From assembly GCF_026410085.1 (NCBI RefSeq), contig NZ_CP112866.1, positions 2,852,001 through 2,916,000 of the forward strand: a stretch of DNA of 64,000 nt, in the 5' to 3' direction. Below, piece after piece: positions 45,019 to 54,662 of this stretch (positions are counted from its first letter, which is position 1; each line of letters opens with the position of its first letter). The notes below the pieces were generated by a model. That model made no database searches. It was given only the letters and a program-made list of their open reading frames with translations, and was not told the origin of the DNA. Made by a program: the position numbers and the translations under genes. Origin of the DNA: Pseudomonas quebecensis (GTDB lineage: Bacteria; Pseudomonadota; Gammaproteobacteria; Pseudomonadales; Pseudomonadaceae).

Positions 45019-45279
45019 TCAATGGATCGCGTCCGACTTGAACAGGATGTTCGGCACGGTGGTGGACTTCGACTGGCATTCCTGCGGCCCCATGTAACCG
45101 GTGCGCTGGTCTTCCGGCAGGTTCTGGATTTCCCAGGCGATCATCGCCTGCAACGACAGCTCGCGCTGCTCGGCGGTGAGCTTGCGGCCGTCGGACCACT
45201 TGCCGATCTCCACGGCGAGCTTGAGGCTCTGGTAGATGTCCGGGGTGATGTTTTCGATCATTTCAGCAAAAGAGGACAT
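45019..45279 (-). CDS. DUF1315 (YeaC) family protein
   Basis: An 86-residue protein starting MSSFAEMIENITPDIYQSLK with the family features KWSDGRKLTAEQRELSLQAM and TGYMGPQECQSK. It has no signal peptide or membrane segment. It lies between the rhomboid and DUF2797 genes on the same strand. The function is unknown. Confidence 0.92.
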   Translation of the reverse strand: MSSFAEMIENITPDIYQSLKLAVEIGKWSDGRKLTAEQRELSLQAMIAWEIQNLPEDQRTGYMGPQECQSKSTTVPNILFKSDAIH

Positions 45280-45292
45280 GAAGGCTCTTCCT

Positions 45293-46165
45293 TTAATTAA
45301 GAGGCGTTTTACGGCGGCTGTAGAGCCCGCCCAGCAAGCCGGTAAAGCAGCCGACCACAAGCCCGCCCACATGGGCCGCGTTGGCGATTTCACCGAAGCC
45401 GATCATCGATACCAGCCCCGACAGGCACAGCACCAGCCATATCAGCATCATCGCCAGCACCCCACGGGGCAGACGATAGGTCGGGTTGGGCGACAACAGC
45501 TGATAGATCCAGCAATGCCCCAGCAGGCCATACAACACGCCGGACAACCCGCCAAACAGGCCGGGCCCGCCGTAGGCGTATTGCGCGTAGTTGGAGACCA
45601 GGCTGAATAACAGGGTCAGGCCGAGCAGGTTGATACTGCCCTGGCGCGCTTCGATGCGCCGACCGAGTTCCCAGTACCACATGCCGTTCATGGCCAGGTG
45701 CAGGATGCCGAAGTGCAGCAGCATCGGCGTGACCAGCCGCCACCACTGCCCCGACGCCAGGCTGTCGGCGAGCGGGGTGAACTGGATATATTCGCCCAGC
45801 ACCCGAAATGGCAGGAAGCTCAGCCAGCTCATCGCCTGCAGGTTGTCGCCCAGCAGGGTCAACGCCCCCACCACCAGGCTGGCCAGCAGCACCAGCGCGG
45901 TCACCGGACTGCGTCGCACTTGCTGGGCAAAGCCAGGGCGCGCCACGGGCGCCTGCTCCGGAATGTCCAATTGCCGGTCCGGGTCGCCCGCCGGGAAACG
46001 TTGATACAACACGCGCACATCGTCGCTGATGCTTTCCGGCACCCACAAGACCTGCTCGCCGGCCTCTTCGCTGACGCGATGGGGCACCTGCATGCGTTGC
46101 AGCAGCTTGACGAAACCGCCGAGGTCGACGCTCAGGGGCAAGCGCAATACCGCCACGCTGCTCAT
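45293..46165 (-). CDS. Rhomboid-family intramembrane serine protease
   Basis: A 290-residue protein with a soluble N-terminal domain (1-85) and six membrane helices. The catalytic dyad is Ser208 in GGLSGVLYGL and His265 in NAAHVGGLVVG. His156 and Asn160 in HLAMNGMWYW form the oxyanion site. This is the GlpG-like arrangement. It cleaves membrane proteins within the bilayer; the substrate is unknown. Its stop overlaps the region just past the phosphatase stop, with no gap in the operon. Confidence 0.95.
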   Translation of the reverse strand: MSSVAVLRLPLSVDLGGFVKLLQRMQVPHRVSEEAGEQVLWVPESISDDVRVLYQRFPAGDPDRQLDIPEQAPVARPGFAQQVRRSPVTALVLLASLVVGALTLLGDNLQAMSWLSFLPFRVLGEYIQFTPLADSLASGQWWRLVTPMLLHFGILHLAMNGMWYWELGRRIEARQGSINLLGLTLLFSLVSNYAQYAYGGPGLFGGLSGVLYGLLGHCWIYQLLSPNPTYRLPRGVLAMMLIWLVLCLSGLVSMIGFGEIANAAHVGGLVVGCFTGLLGGLYSRRKTPLN

Positions 46166-47133
46166 TTCATCACCTGCGGCCGCTCAACATCGACCCATAC
46201 GAACTTGCTCGGATCCAGGCGTGTTTCCTGGTCCAGTCGATAGGCCACCAACTTGCCGTACAGCACTGCGCTGTAGTCCAGGCAGGCCAGGTTGGGGCGA
46301 ATCGGCGCCGGCTTGCCGCTGCGCCAGTAGTGGCCGACAAACAGCAACGGCTCGTCGACGCCATAGCGCAGCAGGGAATTTTTTTCATGGGGCGACAACG
46401 GCGTGCGCGCCACCGGCTCGGGCAGCGCGTCGGGCTGGAACACGATGTCGCCGTAGGTCTTGGGATCGTCTTCCCAGAACTTGGTGCGAAAGAACGAACG
46501 CGTCAGGCCGTCGCCGCCGGTCAGCGTCAGACCGCCGGGCAGGCGCATATCGGTGCCGCGCAGCAGGCGGTCGAAGGCATTGCAGGCAAAGCTGCCGGGG
46601 ACGGCGGCGGCCTGCAGGAAGTGCGGATCGATGCAGCCATCCGGGAACGTGGCACGCAAAGGTTCGATGAAACTCTGATCCCAGCAGGCATGCACCACGC
46701 GAAAACGCCCGGCATCGACGAACAACGGCATGTCGTAGAACCAGCCCAGGAAGTCCTGCCAGTCGGCCGGATGCTGCTCGAACTGGGTCAGGGTTTCCTG
46801 GATCAGCCGCGCGTGCCGTGGGGTGTGCTCGCGCACGAACTGCTTGCCGCTGCCCGGCGGCGCCGGCGTGGTCCAGCCCAGGGCGTTGAACTCGTGGTTG
46901 CCCATGATGCACAGCGCCTGGCCGGCCTCGGCCATGTCGTGGACGATATGCAACGCTTCGCGGATGCGTGGGCCACGGTCGATGATATCGCCGAGGAACA
47001 CCGCCATGCGCGACGGATGTCGCCAGGTGCCGGCCTGCTTGTGGTACCCCAACTGGTCGAGCAAGTGCTCAAGGGTATGAGCGCATCCGTGCACGTCTCC
47101 AATCAGGTCGTAGCTACGCGCGGGATCGAGCAT
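46162..47133 (-). CDS. Metallophosphoesterase (PrpE/ApaH-like)
   Basis: A 323-residue calcineurin-like phosphoesterase. The metal motifs are YDLIGDVHGCAHTL, VFLGDIIDRGP and CIMGNHEFNALGW, with later His ligands in VVHACWDQ and LFVGHYWRSG. These match the PrpE/serine-threonine phosphatase branch. The start overlaps the nadK stop by one base (TGATG), and its end overlaps the rhomboid start by 4 nt. The substrate is unknown. Confidence 0.92.
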   Translation of the reverse strand: MLDPARSYDLIGDVHGCAHTLEHLLDQLGYHKQAGTWRHPSRMAVFLGDIIDRGPRIREALHIVHDMAEAGQALCIMGNHEFNALGWTTPAPPGSGKQFVREHTPRHARLIQETLTQFEQHPADWQDFLGWFYDMPLFVDAGRFRVVHACWDQSFIEPLRATFPDGCIDPHFLQAAAVPGSFACNAFDRLLRGTDMRLPGGLTLTGGDGLTRSFFRTKFWEDDPKTYGDIVFQPDALPEPVARTPLSPHEKNSLLRYGVDEPLLFVGHYWRSGKPAPIRPNLACLDYSAVLYGKLVAYRLDQETRLDPSKFVWVDVERPQVMK

Positions 47134-48023
47134 CAGTCGCCTCCACCCCCCAAGCGGCTGCCCCAGCCCAACTTGGTGCGGCACACTTCGTAGTAGTTGT
47201 GATCCAGCGGGTGGATCAGGCGCAACTTCTGTGCCTTTTTGCTCACGGTGATGGTGTCACCGGGGGCGCAGGTGAAATGGTTCTGCCCGTCGCAGGAGAC
47301 TTGCGGGTAGATCTGCATGTCTTTGGACACCACGATTTTCAGCTCACTGTTGCCATCGACCACAATCGGTCGGCTGGACAACATATGGGGATACATCGGC
47401 ACGATCACAATGGCATCGAGCTTGGGGTGCATGATCGGGCCGCCGGCGGACAGTGCATAGGCAGTGGAGCCGGTGGGCGTGGCGACAATCAGGCCATCGG
47501 CCTTCTGGCTGCACACGAACTGACCATCGATATACAGCTCGAACTCGATCATGCGCGTGGATTTACCAGGATGCAGCACCACATCATTCAGCGCGTCGCC
47601 CTGGCCGATGGCTTCCCCGTGGCGACGCACTTCGGCTTGCAGCAGGAAGCGGTTTTCCACCAGGTAGTGGCCGTCGAGTACCTTGGCCACTTCGACTTCC
47701 AGCTCATCGGGGCGGATATCGGTGAGAAACCCCAGGCTGCCCCGGTTGATCCCCAGCACCGGCACGTTATGCCGCGCCAGCGCACGGGCCGCGCCGAGCA
47801 GGCTACCGTCGCCGCCGACCACGATCACCATGTCACAGACTTCGCCGAGCATCTTGCGTGACGAAGTCTGCAGGCCGTGGCCGGGAAGGATTTCGGCGAT
47901 GGTGTCTTCGAGGATCACATGCAGGTGGCGCTCGAGCAGAAACTTCTTAAGCCGGCGGACGGTGTCCAGCACCTGGGTACTGCCCAGGCGACCGATAATG
48001 CCGATATTGCGAAATTGCTCCAT
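47133..48023 (-). CDS. nadK: NAD(+) kinase
   Basis: A 296-residue ATP-NAD kinase that makes NADP. The start is at MEQFRNIGIIGRLGSTQVLD, with AGGAGCCCC just upstream. The signature VIVVGGDGSLLGAARALARH and the NAD-binding TPTGSTAYALSAGGPI are intact. It is the first gene of the minus-strand block nadK, phosphatase, rhomboid, and divergent from the DUF1853 gene. Confidence 0.97.
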   Translation of the reverse strand: MEQFRNIGIIGRLGSTQVLDTVRRLKKFLLERHLHVILEDTIAEILPGHGLQTSSRKMLGEVCDMVIVVGGDGSLLGAARALARHNVPVLGINRGSLGFLTDIRPDELEVEVAKVLDGHYLVENRFLLQAEVRRHGEAIGQGDALNDVVLHPGKSTRMIEFELYIDGQFVCSQKADGLIVATPTGSTAYALSAGGPIMHPKLDAIVIVPMYPHMLSSRPIVVDGNSELKIVVSKDMQIYPQVSCDGQNHFTCAPGDTITVSKKAQKLRLIHPLDHNYYEVCRTKLGWGSRLGGGGD

Positions 48024-48169
48024 GGGGCTCCTGCGGGCGTTGGGGTGTGGCAAAAAAGAAACGATTATGGGCGAAAGGTCGCGCCAGGCAAAATCCTTTG
48101 TCGCCACGGAGCCTTGATGACAACGGTTCTCAGCCCCCTTCAACGCAGTGAAAAGGCTATGCTCGGACC

Positions 48170-49117
48170 ATGACTGTGTTCCCCGATCTGCTCAACCTGC
48201 CCCGCCTGCTGCGCCACCCCGAGGTGCGCGACCTGGCGTGGGTGATCCTCGCCCCGCCGATGCTGGCGCGCGCGCCCTGGCCGCAGCGCCACCCGCTGGC
48301 GGGCAGTGACTGGGTGCAAGCGCCGGATCGGCTCGAACACTGGCTGCACAGCCTCGACCAGGACAGCGGCGCCCTGCGGCACTGGTTGAGCCTGTCACGC
48401 ACCCGACGCCTGGGGCTGTACTACGAGCGTTTGTGGCAATTCGCCGTGCAGCATGCGCCGGGCGTGGAACTGCTGGCCGCCAACCTGCCGATCCGCCGCG
48501 CCGGGCATACCCTCGGCGAGCTGGACATGCTGCTGCGCGACCGCGACGGCGTGCATCACTTGGAACTGGCGATCAAACTCTACCTCGGCCCGCAGGATGG
48601 CAACGGCCAGGACAGTGCGCAGTGGCTGGGCCCCGGCTGTCACGACCGGCTGGACCGCAAACTGGCGCACCTGGCCCAGCACCAACTGCCGATTTCGGCA
48701 CGCCCGGAAAGCCGTGAAGCCTTGGCGGCGCTGGGTATTCAGGCGTTCGATGCGCATTTGTGGCTGGGCGGGTATTTGCTCTATCCCTGGCCCGGCCTGG
48801 CCGAACCACCGGCTGGCGCTCACCCTCAGCACCTGCGCGGGCGTTGGTTGCATCAGCGCGATTGGCGGGATTTTGTCGCGGTCAGCGCGCCCGGACGCTG
48901 GCAACCCCTGCCCCGCCATGCTTGGCTGGCGCCGGCGCACTACCCGGCGGACGAGGTGTGGAGCGAGGAACAGATGCAGGCCTGGCTGGCCGACCTTGAT
49001 CCGATGGCGCCCGCGCAGCTGCTGGTGCGCATGGTGCAGAACGGTGAAGGTTGGGAGGAAGCCGAGCGCTTGTTTCTGGTGGCGGACCTTTGGCCGAATG
49101 TGCCGGGGGCTGGTTGA
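48170..49117 (+). CDS. DUF1853 family protein
   Basis: A 315-residue soluble protein of the DUF1853 family, divergent from nadK. It starts [20 protein letters not shown] and contains a nuclease-like core ([14 protein letters not shown], then [20 protein letters not shown]), with Glu and Asp residues in the order seen in PD-(D/E)xK folds. A nuclease assignment is inference. It is followed by a REP doublet. Confidence 0.88.
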   Translation: MTVFPDLLNLPRLLRHPEVRDLAWVILAPPMLARAPWPQRHPLAGSDWVQAPDRLEHWLHSLDQDSGALRHWLSLSRTRRLGLYYERLWQFAVQHAPGVELLAANLPIRRAGHTLGELDMLLRDRDGVHHLELAIKLYLGPQDGNGQDSAQWLGPGCHDRLDRKLAHLAQHQLPISARPESREALAALGIQAFDAHLWLGGYLLYPWPGLAEPPAGAHPQHLRGRWLHQRDWRDFVAVSAPGRWQPLPRHAWLAPAHYPADEVWSEEQMQAWLADLDPMAPAQLLVRMVQNGEGWEEAERLFLVADLWPNVPGAG

Positions 49118-49145
49118 TGGAGGGGGTGGTGTAGGTGAGTGCCTC

Positions 49146-49227
49146 ATCGGGGGCAAGCCCCCTCCCACATTTGACCGAGTACACCCTTTGGAATGCTGTC
49201 GAGTGTGGGAGGGGGCTCGCCCCCGAT
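49146..49227. repeat. REP doublet (REPIN)
   Basis: ATCGGGGGCAAGCCCCCTCC and its inverted partner (GTGGGAGGGGGCTCGCCCCC) flank a 36-nt spacer beginning TTGACCGAGT. The same structure occurs at 58562. It lies between convergent genes. Confidence 0.92.
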
Positions 49228-49243
49228 AGCGGCGACACCGGCA

Positions 49244-49975
49244 CTACAACTTATCGATATGCCGATAATCCAACTGCAACCCAGCCGCCAACTCCCGGGC
49301 CCGCCCCAGCCTGATCGGCCCGCGCTCGATATCCACCAGCAACCCCGCACACGCCAATAACGGCAACCCGCCGATGTCCTTGAGCCGCCCATCCGTAATC
49401 ACCAACACACGCTGCTGCTCAGCCGGATACTGCTTGCGTCGCGCCATCAACCAATGCTGCGCCTCGGTCAGCGCCGCCAGCAACGGCGTTCCACCGCCGG
49501 CGCCCAACTGATCCAGCCAGCCGGTCAGGCCTTTCGCAGCTTTCAACCCCTGAACCTGCCATTTCGGCACCTGACCACTGGCGGTCAACAACGCCATGCG
49601 CGCGCGTTGCCGGTAGGCGTCGTCAAACAGCTGGGCGAGCAAGCCCTTCGCGTCGGTTAACGCACGATGCCGCCGGGTAGACGCCGACGCATCGACAATC
49701 ACCAGCCACAACTCATGGGCCGAACGGCTGCGCAGATGGTAGCGCAGGTCTTCACGGGAATGCGGCCGGCCGCCGAGTAAGGTTCCGGGCCAGTTGATTG
49801 CGCCCTGCCGCGCGCTGCGCGCCTTACCCTGCCTGCCGTTGTCCAGTCGCCCTGCCTTGGGGCGGGCATCCGTCCCCGCGTCAGGTCGGGGACGGATGCC
49901 TAGGGCTTTTTTGGCCAGGCGGGCACGTCTCGGCGAGCGCCGGTGGGCAGCGCCGGTGCGGGCATATCGCCCCAC
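49244..49975 (-). CDS. chlD: VWA-domain chelatase subunit (ChlD C-terminal half), likely reached by -1 frameshift
   Basis: This 243-codon frame encodes a von Willebrand A domain with a MIDAS motif (WLVIVDASASTRRHRALTDA, then GGGTPLLAAL and VLVITDGRLKD). It is preceded by an Arg-rich linker. The only standard start before the domain is the ATG at 49975, which overlaps chlI by 76 nt and has no clear ribosome site; no ATG, GTG or TTG occurs between the chlI stop and the VWA core. The frame is -1 relative to chlI. A slippery A_AAA_AAG and a 13-bp hairpin lie at the junction, so the main product is probably a 551-residue ChlI-VWA fusion equivalent to ChlD (331 residues of ChlI plus 220). It would form the chelatase with ChlI and CobN. 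The frameshift is inference. Confidence 0.82.
   Translation of the reverse strand: MGRYARTGAAHRRSPRRARLAKKALGIRPRPDAGTDARPKAGRLDNGRQGKARSARQGAINWPGTLLGGRPHSREDLRYHLRSRSAHELWLVIVDASASTRRHRALTDAKGLLAQLFDDAYRQRARMALLTASGQVPKWQVQGLKAAKGLTGWLDQLGAGGGTPLLAALTEAQHWLMARRKQYPAEQQRVLVITDGRLKDIGGLPLLACAGLLVDIERGPIRLGRARELAAGLQLDYRHIDKL
49865..49912 (-). promoter_or_regulatory. Programmed -1 ribosomal frameshift signal
   Basis: On the minus strand the chlI reading frame ends CCA-AAA-AAG-CCC-TAG. A_AAA_AAG (49912-49906) is the classic -1 slippery heptamer of dnaX, in the correct phase. Five bases later a perfect 13-bp stem begins (GGCATCCGTCCCC at 49900-49888, loop of 10 nt, complement at 49877-49865). 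The -1 frame continues as the VWA open frame. Confidence 0.85.
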
Positions 49976-50898
49976 TGACCTTGGGCGGGCGAGGTGTCCG
50001 AGGGTGTCGGCGACTGCCCCTGATTAGGCGGGCTGGTCGGTGCGGACGGCGCCTGGCGACGGTGGCGCAAGGCAAATTCCGCGACGGCTTCGATATCTTC
50101 CTCGGCGATCTCATCCGCGCCCCGCCACGCTGCGTGCGCCCGGGCGCCGCGCAGCCAGACCAGGTCAGCGCGCAAGCCGTCGACCCCCGCGACAAAGCAG
50201 CGCTCGGCAATCTGCGCCAGGGCGCGGTCATCCAGCGCGATACTGTCCAGCCGCGCGCGCGCCTGAGTGCAGCGCTCGCGCAACGCCGTCTGCTGTTCGG
50301 CCCACTCGGCGCAGAAGACGGCGGGGTCGTTGTCGAAATCCAGACGGCGCCGGATGATCTGCCCGCGCTCGGCAGGCAGGGTCTGCCCGCTCAACGCCAC
50401 ATTGAAGCCGAAGCGATCCAGCAGTTGAGGGCGCAACTCGCCCTCCTCCGGGTTCATGGTGCCGATCAGCACGAACCGCGCCGAATGGCGGTGGGAAATG
50501 CCGTCGCGCTCAATCACGTTGGTGCCGCTGGCGGCCACGTCCAGCAGCAGGTCAACCAAGTGATCGGGTAGCAAGTTGACTTCATCGACATACAGCACGC
50601 CGCCATCGGCCTTGGCCAGCACGCCCGGGGAAAACTGCGCACGGCCCTCGCCCAGCGCGGCGTCCAGGTCCAGGGTGCCCACCAGGCGCTCCTCGGTGGC
50701 CCCCAGCGGCAATGTCACGAATTGACCGCTGGCCAGCAGATCGGCCAGGCCACGGGCCAGGGTGGACTTGGCCATGCCTCGCGGGCCTTCGATCAGTACG
50801 CCGCCTATCCTGGGGTCGATGGCCGCCAGGCACAGCGCCAGTTTCAGGTCATCGGCGCCGACCACGGCGGACAGTGGAAAATGGGGAATATCGGTCAT
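49900..50898 (-). CDS. chlI: ChlI-type AAA+ chelatase subunit
   Basis: A 332-residue AAA+ ATPase of the magnesium/cobalt chelatase I family. Walker A is VLIEGPRGMAKSTLARGLAD, Walker B is GGVLYVDEVNLLPDHLVDLL, and sensor segments follow (RFVLIGTMNPEEGELRPQLL). A Pro/Ala-rich tail (about 285-332) leads to the slippery site and stop. It powers cobalt insertion by CobN. The start overlaps the cobN stop by 4 nt. Classical aerobic CobS/CobT genes are absent from the locus, so this ChlI/ChlD type pair replaces them. Confidence 0.93.
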   Translation of the reverse strand: MTDIPHFPLSAVVGADDLKLALCLAAIDPRIGGVLIEGPRGMAKSTLARGLADLLASGQFVTLPLGATEERLVGTLDLDAALGEGRAQFSPGVLAKADGGVLYVDEVNLLPDHLVDLLLDVAASGTNVIERDGISHRHSARFVLIGTMNPEEGELRPQLLDRFGFNVALSGQTLPAERGQIIRRRLDFDNDPAVFCAEWAEQQTALRERCTQARARLDSIALDDRALAQIAERCFVAGVDGLRADLVWLRGARAHAAWRGADEIAEEDIEAVAEFALRHRRQAPSAPTSPPNQGQSPTPSDTSPAQGQWGDMPAPALPTGARRDVPAWPKKP

Positions 50899-53800
50899 TG
50901 GCTGTCTTCTTCTATATCCAGCAACAGGTTTTCCAACGCTTCACGGTAGGCACCCGGCGCCTGCCACAGACCGCGCTGCTGGGCTTCGAGCATGCGCTCG
51001 GTCATGTCGCGCAATGCGGCGGGGTTGTGCTGCTGCACGAACGCCCGGGTGTCGGGGTCGAGCAGGTAGGCATCGGCGAGCAAGGCGTATTGATGATCGT
51101 CGATCAGCGCGGTGGTGGCGTCGAAGGCGAACAGGTTCTCCACGGTGGCCGCCATCTCGAACGCGCCTTTATAGCCGTGGCGCTTCACCCCATCGATCCA
51201 CTTGGGGTTGGCGGCGCGGGCGCGGATCACCCGGTTCAGCTCTTCCTTCAGGGTGCGGATCTTCGGCAGGTCCGGCTGGCTGTGGTCGCCATGGTAGCTG
51301 GCGGCTTTGTCGCCGCTCAGGGTTTCCACGGCGGCGAGCATGCCGCCCTGGAATTGGTAATAGTCATTGGAGTCGAGCAGGTCGTGTTCGCGATTGTCCT
51401 GGTTTTGCAGCACTGCCTGCACCTGGCTCAGGCGCTGGGCAAACTGCTCACGGGCCACGGTGCCCTCGTCGGACCCGCCATACGCGTAGCCACCCCAGTT
51501 CAGGTAGACCTCGGCAAGGTCCGCGCGGCTTTGCCACAGGCGCCCGTCGATCGCGCCCTGCACACCGGCGCCGTAGGCCCCAGGCTTGGCGCCGAAGATC
51601 CGCCAGCCGGCCTGTTTCGCTGCCGCTTCGGCGTCCAGCCCGGATTGGCGCAACGCCTCGCGCTCGCTGCGCACCTTGGCGGCGAGTGGGTTCAGATCGT
51701 CCGGTTCGTCCAGGGCCGCAACGGCCTGCACCGCCGCGTCGAACAGGCGGATCAGGTTGGCGAAGGCATCGCGGAAGAACCCCGACACGCGCAAGGTCAC
51801 GTCGACGCGCGGGCGGTCGAGCAGGCTGATCGGCAGGATCTCGAAGTCGTCCACCCGCTGGCTGCCGGTGGCCCAGACCGGCCGCACGCCCATCAGCGCC
51901 ATGGCCTGGGCGATATCGTCACCGCCGGTGCGCATGGTCGCGGTGCCCCACACCGACAGACCGAGTTGGCGCAGGTGGTCGCCGTGATCCTGCAAATGCC
52001 GCTCCAGAATCAGGTTGGCCGACTGGAAGCCGATGCGCCAGGCCGTGGTGGTGGGCAAATTGCGCACGTCCACGCTGAAGAAATTGCGCCCGGTGGGCAA
52101 CACATCCAGGCGCCCGCGACTCGGCGCGCCGCTGGGCCCGGCCGGCACGAAACGGCCGCTCAGCGCATCCAGCAAGCCGCGCATTTCCGCCGGGCCGCAG
52201 GCGTCCAGGCGTGGCGCGACGATGCTGCGCAAGTGCTCGATCACCGCGTTCACCTCTTCCCAGCCCGGTGCCTGCAGTACCTCCAGGGGCCCTTGCAGAG
52301 CCTGTTCGATCAGCCGCGCCGCATACAGCTCCAGGCGCTCGCGGGTATCGCCAGCGGTGCGCCACGGCTGCGCATCAATGCCTTGCAACAGCTCGGGACG
52401 CCGACCGGTCCACGGTTCGGCCAGGGCGCAGTCCAGTGGGTCGAAGCCCAGCGCGAATGCCTTGGCCAGTACGCGCAGCAGGCTCGATTGCGCGCCACGG
52501 CCAGCGCCGCGCGGGATGCGCAGCAAGGCCAGTAAGGTATCGATGCGCAGACGGCCCTGGGGCGATTCGCCAAAGATGTGCAAGCCGTCGCGGATCTGCG
52601 ACTCCTTGAGGTCGCACAGGTAAGTGTCCAGGCGCGGCAGCCAAATCGCGGCATCGGCGTCGCCATCCAATTGCAGTTCCTGGTCGATGCGGGTTTCGCG
52701 CACCAGCTTGAGAATGTCTTTCTGCAACTCGCGGGCGCGGCGCGGGTCGAGCAGTTGCGCGTCGTAATACTCGTCCGCCAGCAGCTCCAGGTCGCGCAGC
52801 GGGCCGTAGGTTTCGGCGCGGGTCAGCGGTGGCATCAGGTGGTCGATGATCACCGCCTGGGTACGACGCTTGGCCTGGGCGCCCTCGCCCGGATCGTTGA
52901 CGATAAACGGGTAGATGTTCGGCAGCGGGCCGAGCAGTGCATCCGGCCAGCAGTGTTCCGAAAGCCCCACACCCTTGCCCGGCAGCCACTCCAGGTTGCC
53001 GTGCTTACCGACATGGATCACGCCGTGGGCACCATAGGTGTGGCGCAACCAGAAATAGAACGCCAGGTAGCCATGGGGCGGCACCAGGTCCGGGTCGTGG
53101 TACACAGCGCTTGCGTCCACCTGGTAACCGCGCGCCGGCTGGATGCCGACAAAGGTCAGGCCCAGGCGCAGGCCCGCGATCATCAGGCGGCCATCGCGGC
53201 ACATCGGGTCTTGCTGCGGCGCACCCCAGCGCTGCAACACGGCCTGGCGGTTGGCCTCGGGCAGGCGCAGGAACATCGCCTGGTACTCGTCCAGGCCCAG
53301 GCTCTGATGGCAAGGGCGCAGGTCCAGGCTGTCGAGGTCATTGGTGACGCCGCCGAGCAGCTCGTGAATCAGCGCGGTGCCGCTGTCGGGAAGCGCATCC
53401 GGCAGCGGATAGCCCTCGGCGTGCAGCGCCCGCAGGATATTCAGCGCCGCCGCCGGGGTGTCCAGCCCGACGCCGTTGCCGATGCGACCGTCGCGGGTCG
53501 GGTAGTTGGCCAGCACCAGGGCGATGCGTTTGTCCGCATTCGGCACCCGCGCCAGTTCGACCCAGCGCCGTGCCAGTTCGGCGACGAAATCCATGCGCTC
53601 GGGCGCGGCGCGGTAGCACACCACGTCGGACTGGCTGCGCTCGCTGCGCCAGGCCAGATCCTTGAAGCTGATCGGCCGGCTGATGATGCGCCCGTCCAGT
53701 TCCGGCAAGGCAATGTGCATGGCCAGGTCCCGCGGGCCCAGGCCTTGCTCGCTGGCCTCCCAGCCGGGCTGGTTGTCCTGGGCGCAGATGGCCTGGATCA

Positions 53801-54659
53801 CTGGGATATTGCGGCGAAACGGGCGCAGATGCGGCGCTTCCGGGCTGGATTGGGCGAAACCGGTGGTATTGAGGATCACCGCCGCGCCGACTTCATCCAG
53901 CAAGTCCTCGACCACCGCCAGGCAGCCCGGCTCTTTCAAACTCGCCACCGCCATTGGCAACGGGTTCAGCCCCGCCGCCTGCAGGCGCTGGCAGAACACA
54001 TCGATAAAGCCGGTATTGGCCGCCTGCAAATGCGAGCGATAGAACAGCACCGCCGCCACCGGCCACTCGGCGCGCCAATCCGCTTGCCAATCGCTCAACC
54101 GCGGGCTGGCGTGGCGCGGGTGATAAATCGCCGTGCGCGGCAAGGTGTGCGGCTCGGCCCAGGCATAGTCGCGGCCCAGGTAAGCACTGGCCAGGCAGCG
54201 ATAGAAATCCAGCGCATTGCCCAACCCACCCTGGCGCAGGAACTGCCACAAGCGGTCGCGCTGTTCGGCGTTAACCGTGCTCAGGCCGCTGAGTTCCGGG
54301 TCCGGGCGATCATCCCCCGGCACCAGGATCAACCTCACGCCGCGCTCGGCCAGCTCCACCAGGCGCTCGACGCCGTAGCGCCAATAACCGATACCGCCGT
54401 GCAGCGAAATCAGAATCACCTTGGCGTGGCGCAGCACCTCGTCGACATACAGGTCCACCGAGGCATGGTTCTGCACCTGCATGGGGTTGGCCAGGCGCAG
54501 GCTCGGGTAATCGTCGGGCAGCTGCCGGGCCGCTTCGGCCAGCAGCGCCAGGCTGGAATCGCCGCTGCACAGGACCACCAGCTCGGCGGGCGTTTGGCCA
54601 AGGTCGGCGATATTGTCGTCCGCGACGAAACCACCGGGCTGAGTCCTGAGCAGGTGCAT
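50895..54659 (-). CDS. cobN: Cobaltochelatase large subunit CobN
   Basis: A 1254-residue CobN/BchH-family protein that binds hydrogenobyrinate a,c-diamide and receives cobalt in aerobic cobalamin synthesis. Family landmarks include HGVIHVGKHGNLEWLPGKGV, the segment GPLPNIYPFIVNDPGEGAQA and a C-terminal GYKGAFEMAATVENLFAFDA. The length is normal. The ATG lies 3 bp after the cobW stop, and the end overlaps chlI, so cobW-cobN-chlI-chlD form one unit downstream of a cobalamin riboswitch. Confidence 0.97.
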   Translation of the reverse strand: MHLLRTQPGGFVADDNIADLGQTPAELVVLCSGDSSLALLAEAARQLPDDYPSLRLANPMQVQNHASVDLYVDEVLRHAKVILISLHGGIGYWRYGVERLVELAERGVRLILVPGDDRPDPELSGLSTVNAEQRDRLWQFLRQGGLGNALDFYRCLASAYLGRDYAWAEPHTLPRTAIYHPRHASPRLSDWQADWRAEWPVAAVLFYRSHLQAANTGFIDVFCQRLQAAGLNPLPMAVASLKEPGCLAVVEDLLDEVGAAVILNTTGFAQSSPEAPHLRPFRRNIPVIQAICAQDNQPGWEASEQGLGPRDLAMHIALPELDGRIISRPISFKDLAWRSERSQSDVVCYRAAPERMDFVAELARRWVELARVPNADKRIALVLANYPTRDGRIGNGVGLDTPAAALNILRALHAEGYPLPDALPDSGTALIHELLGGVTNDLDSLDLRPCHQSLGLDEYQAMFLRLPEANRQAVLQRWGAPQQDPMCRDGRLMIAGLRLGLTFVGIQPARGYQVDASAVYHDPDLVPPHGYLAFYFWLRHTYGAHGVIHVGKHGNLEWLPGKGVGLSEHCWPDALLGPLPNIYPFIVNDPGEGAQAKRRTQAVIIDHLMPPLTRAETYGPLRDLELLADEYYDAQLLDPRRARELQKDILKLVRETRIDQELQLDGDADAAIWLPRLDTYLCDLKESQIRDGLHIFGESPQGRLRIDTLLALLRIPRGAGRGAQSSLLRVLAKAFALGFDPLDCALAEPWTGRRPELLQGIDAQPWRTAGDTRERLELYAARLIEQALQGPLEVLQAPGWEEVNAVIEHLRSIVAPRLDACGPAEMRGLLDALSGRFVPAGPSGAPSRGRLDVLPTGRNFFSVDVRNLPTTTAWRIGFQSANLILERHLQDHGDHLRQLGLSVWGTATMRTGGDDIAQAMALMGVRPVWATGSQRVDDFEILPISLLDRPRVDVTLRVSGFFRDAFANLIRLFDAAVQAVAALDEPDDLNPLAAKVRSEREALRQSGLDAEAAAKQAGWRIFGAKPGAYGAGVQGAIDGRLWQSRADLAEVYLNWGGYAYGGSDEGTVAREQFAQRLSQVQAVLQNQDNREHDLLDSNDYYQFQGGMLAAVETLSGDKAASYHGDHSQPDLPKIRTLKEELNRVIRARAANPKWIDGVKRHGYKGAFEMAATVENLFAFDATTALIDDHQYALLADAYLLDPDTRAFVQQHNPAALRDMTERMLEAQQRGLWQAPGAYREALENLLLDIEEDSQ

Positions 54660-54662
54660 GGG

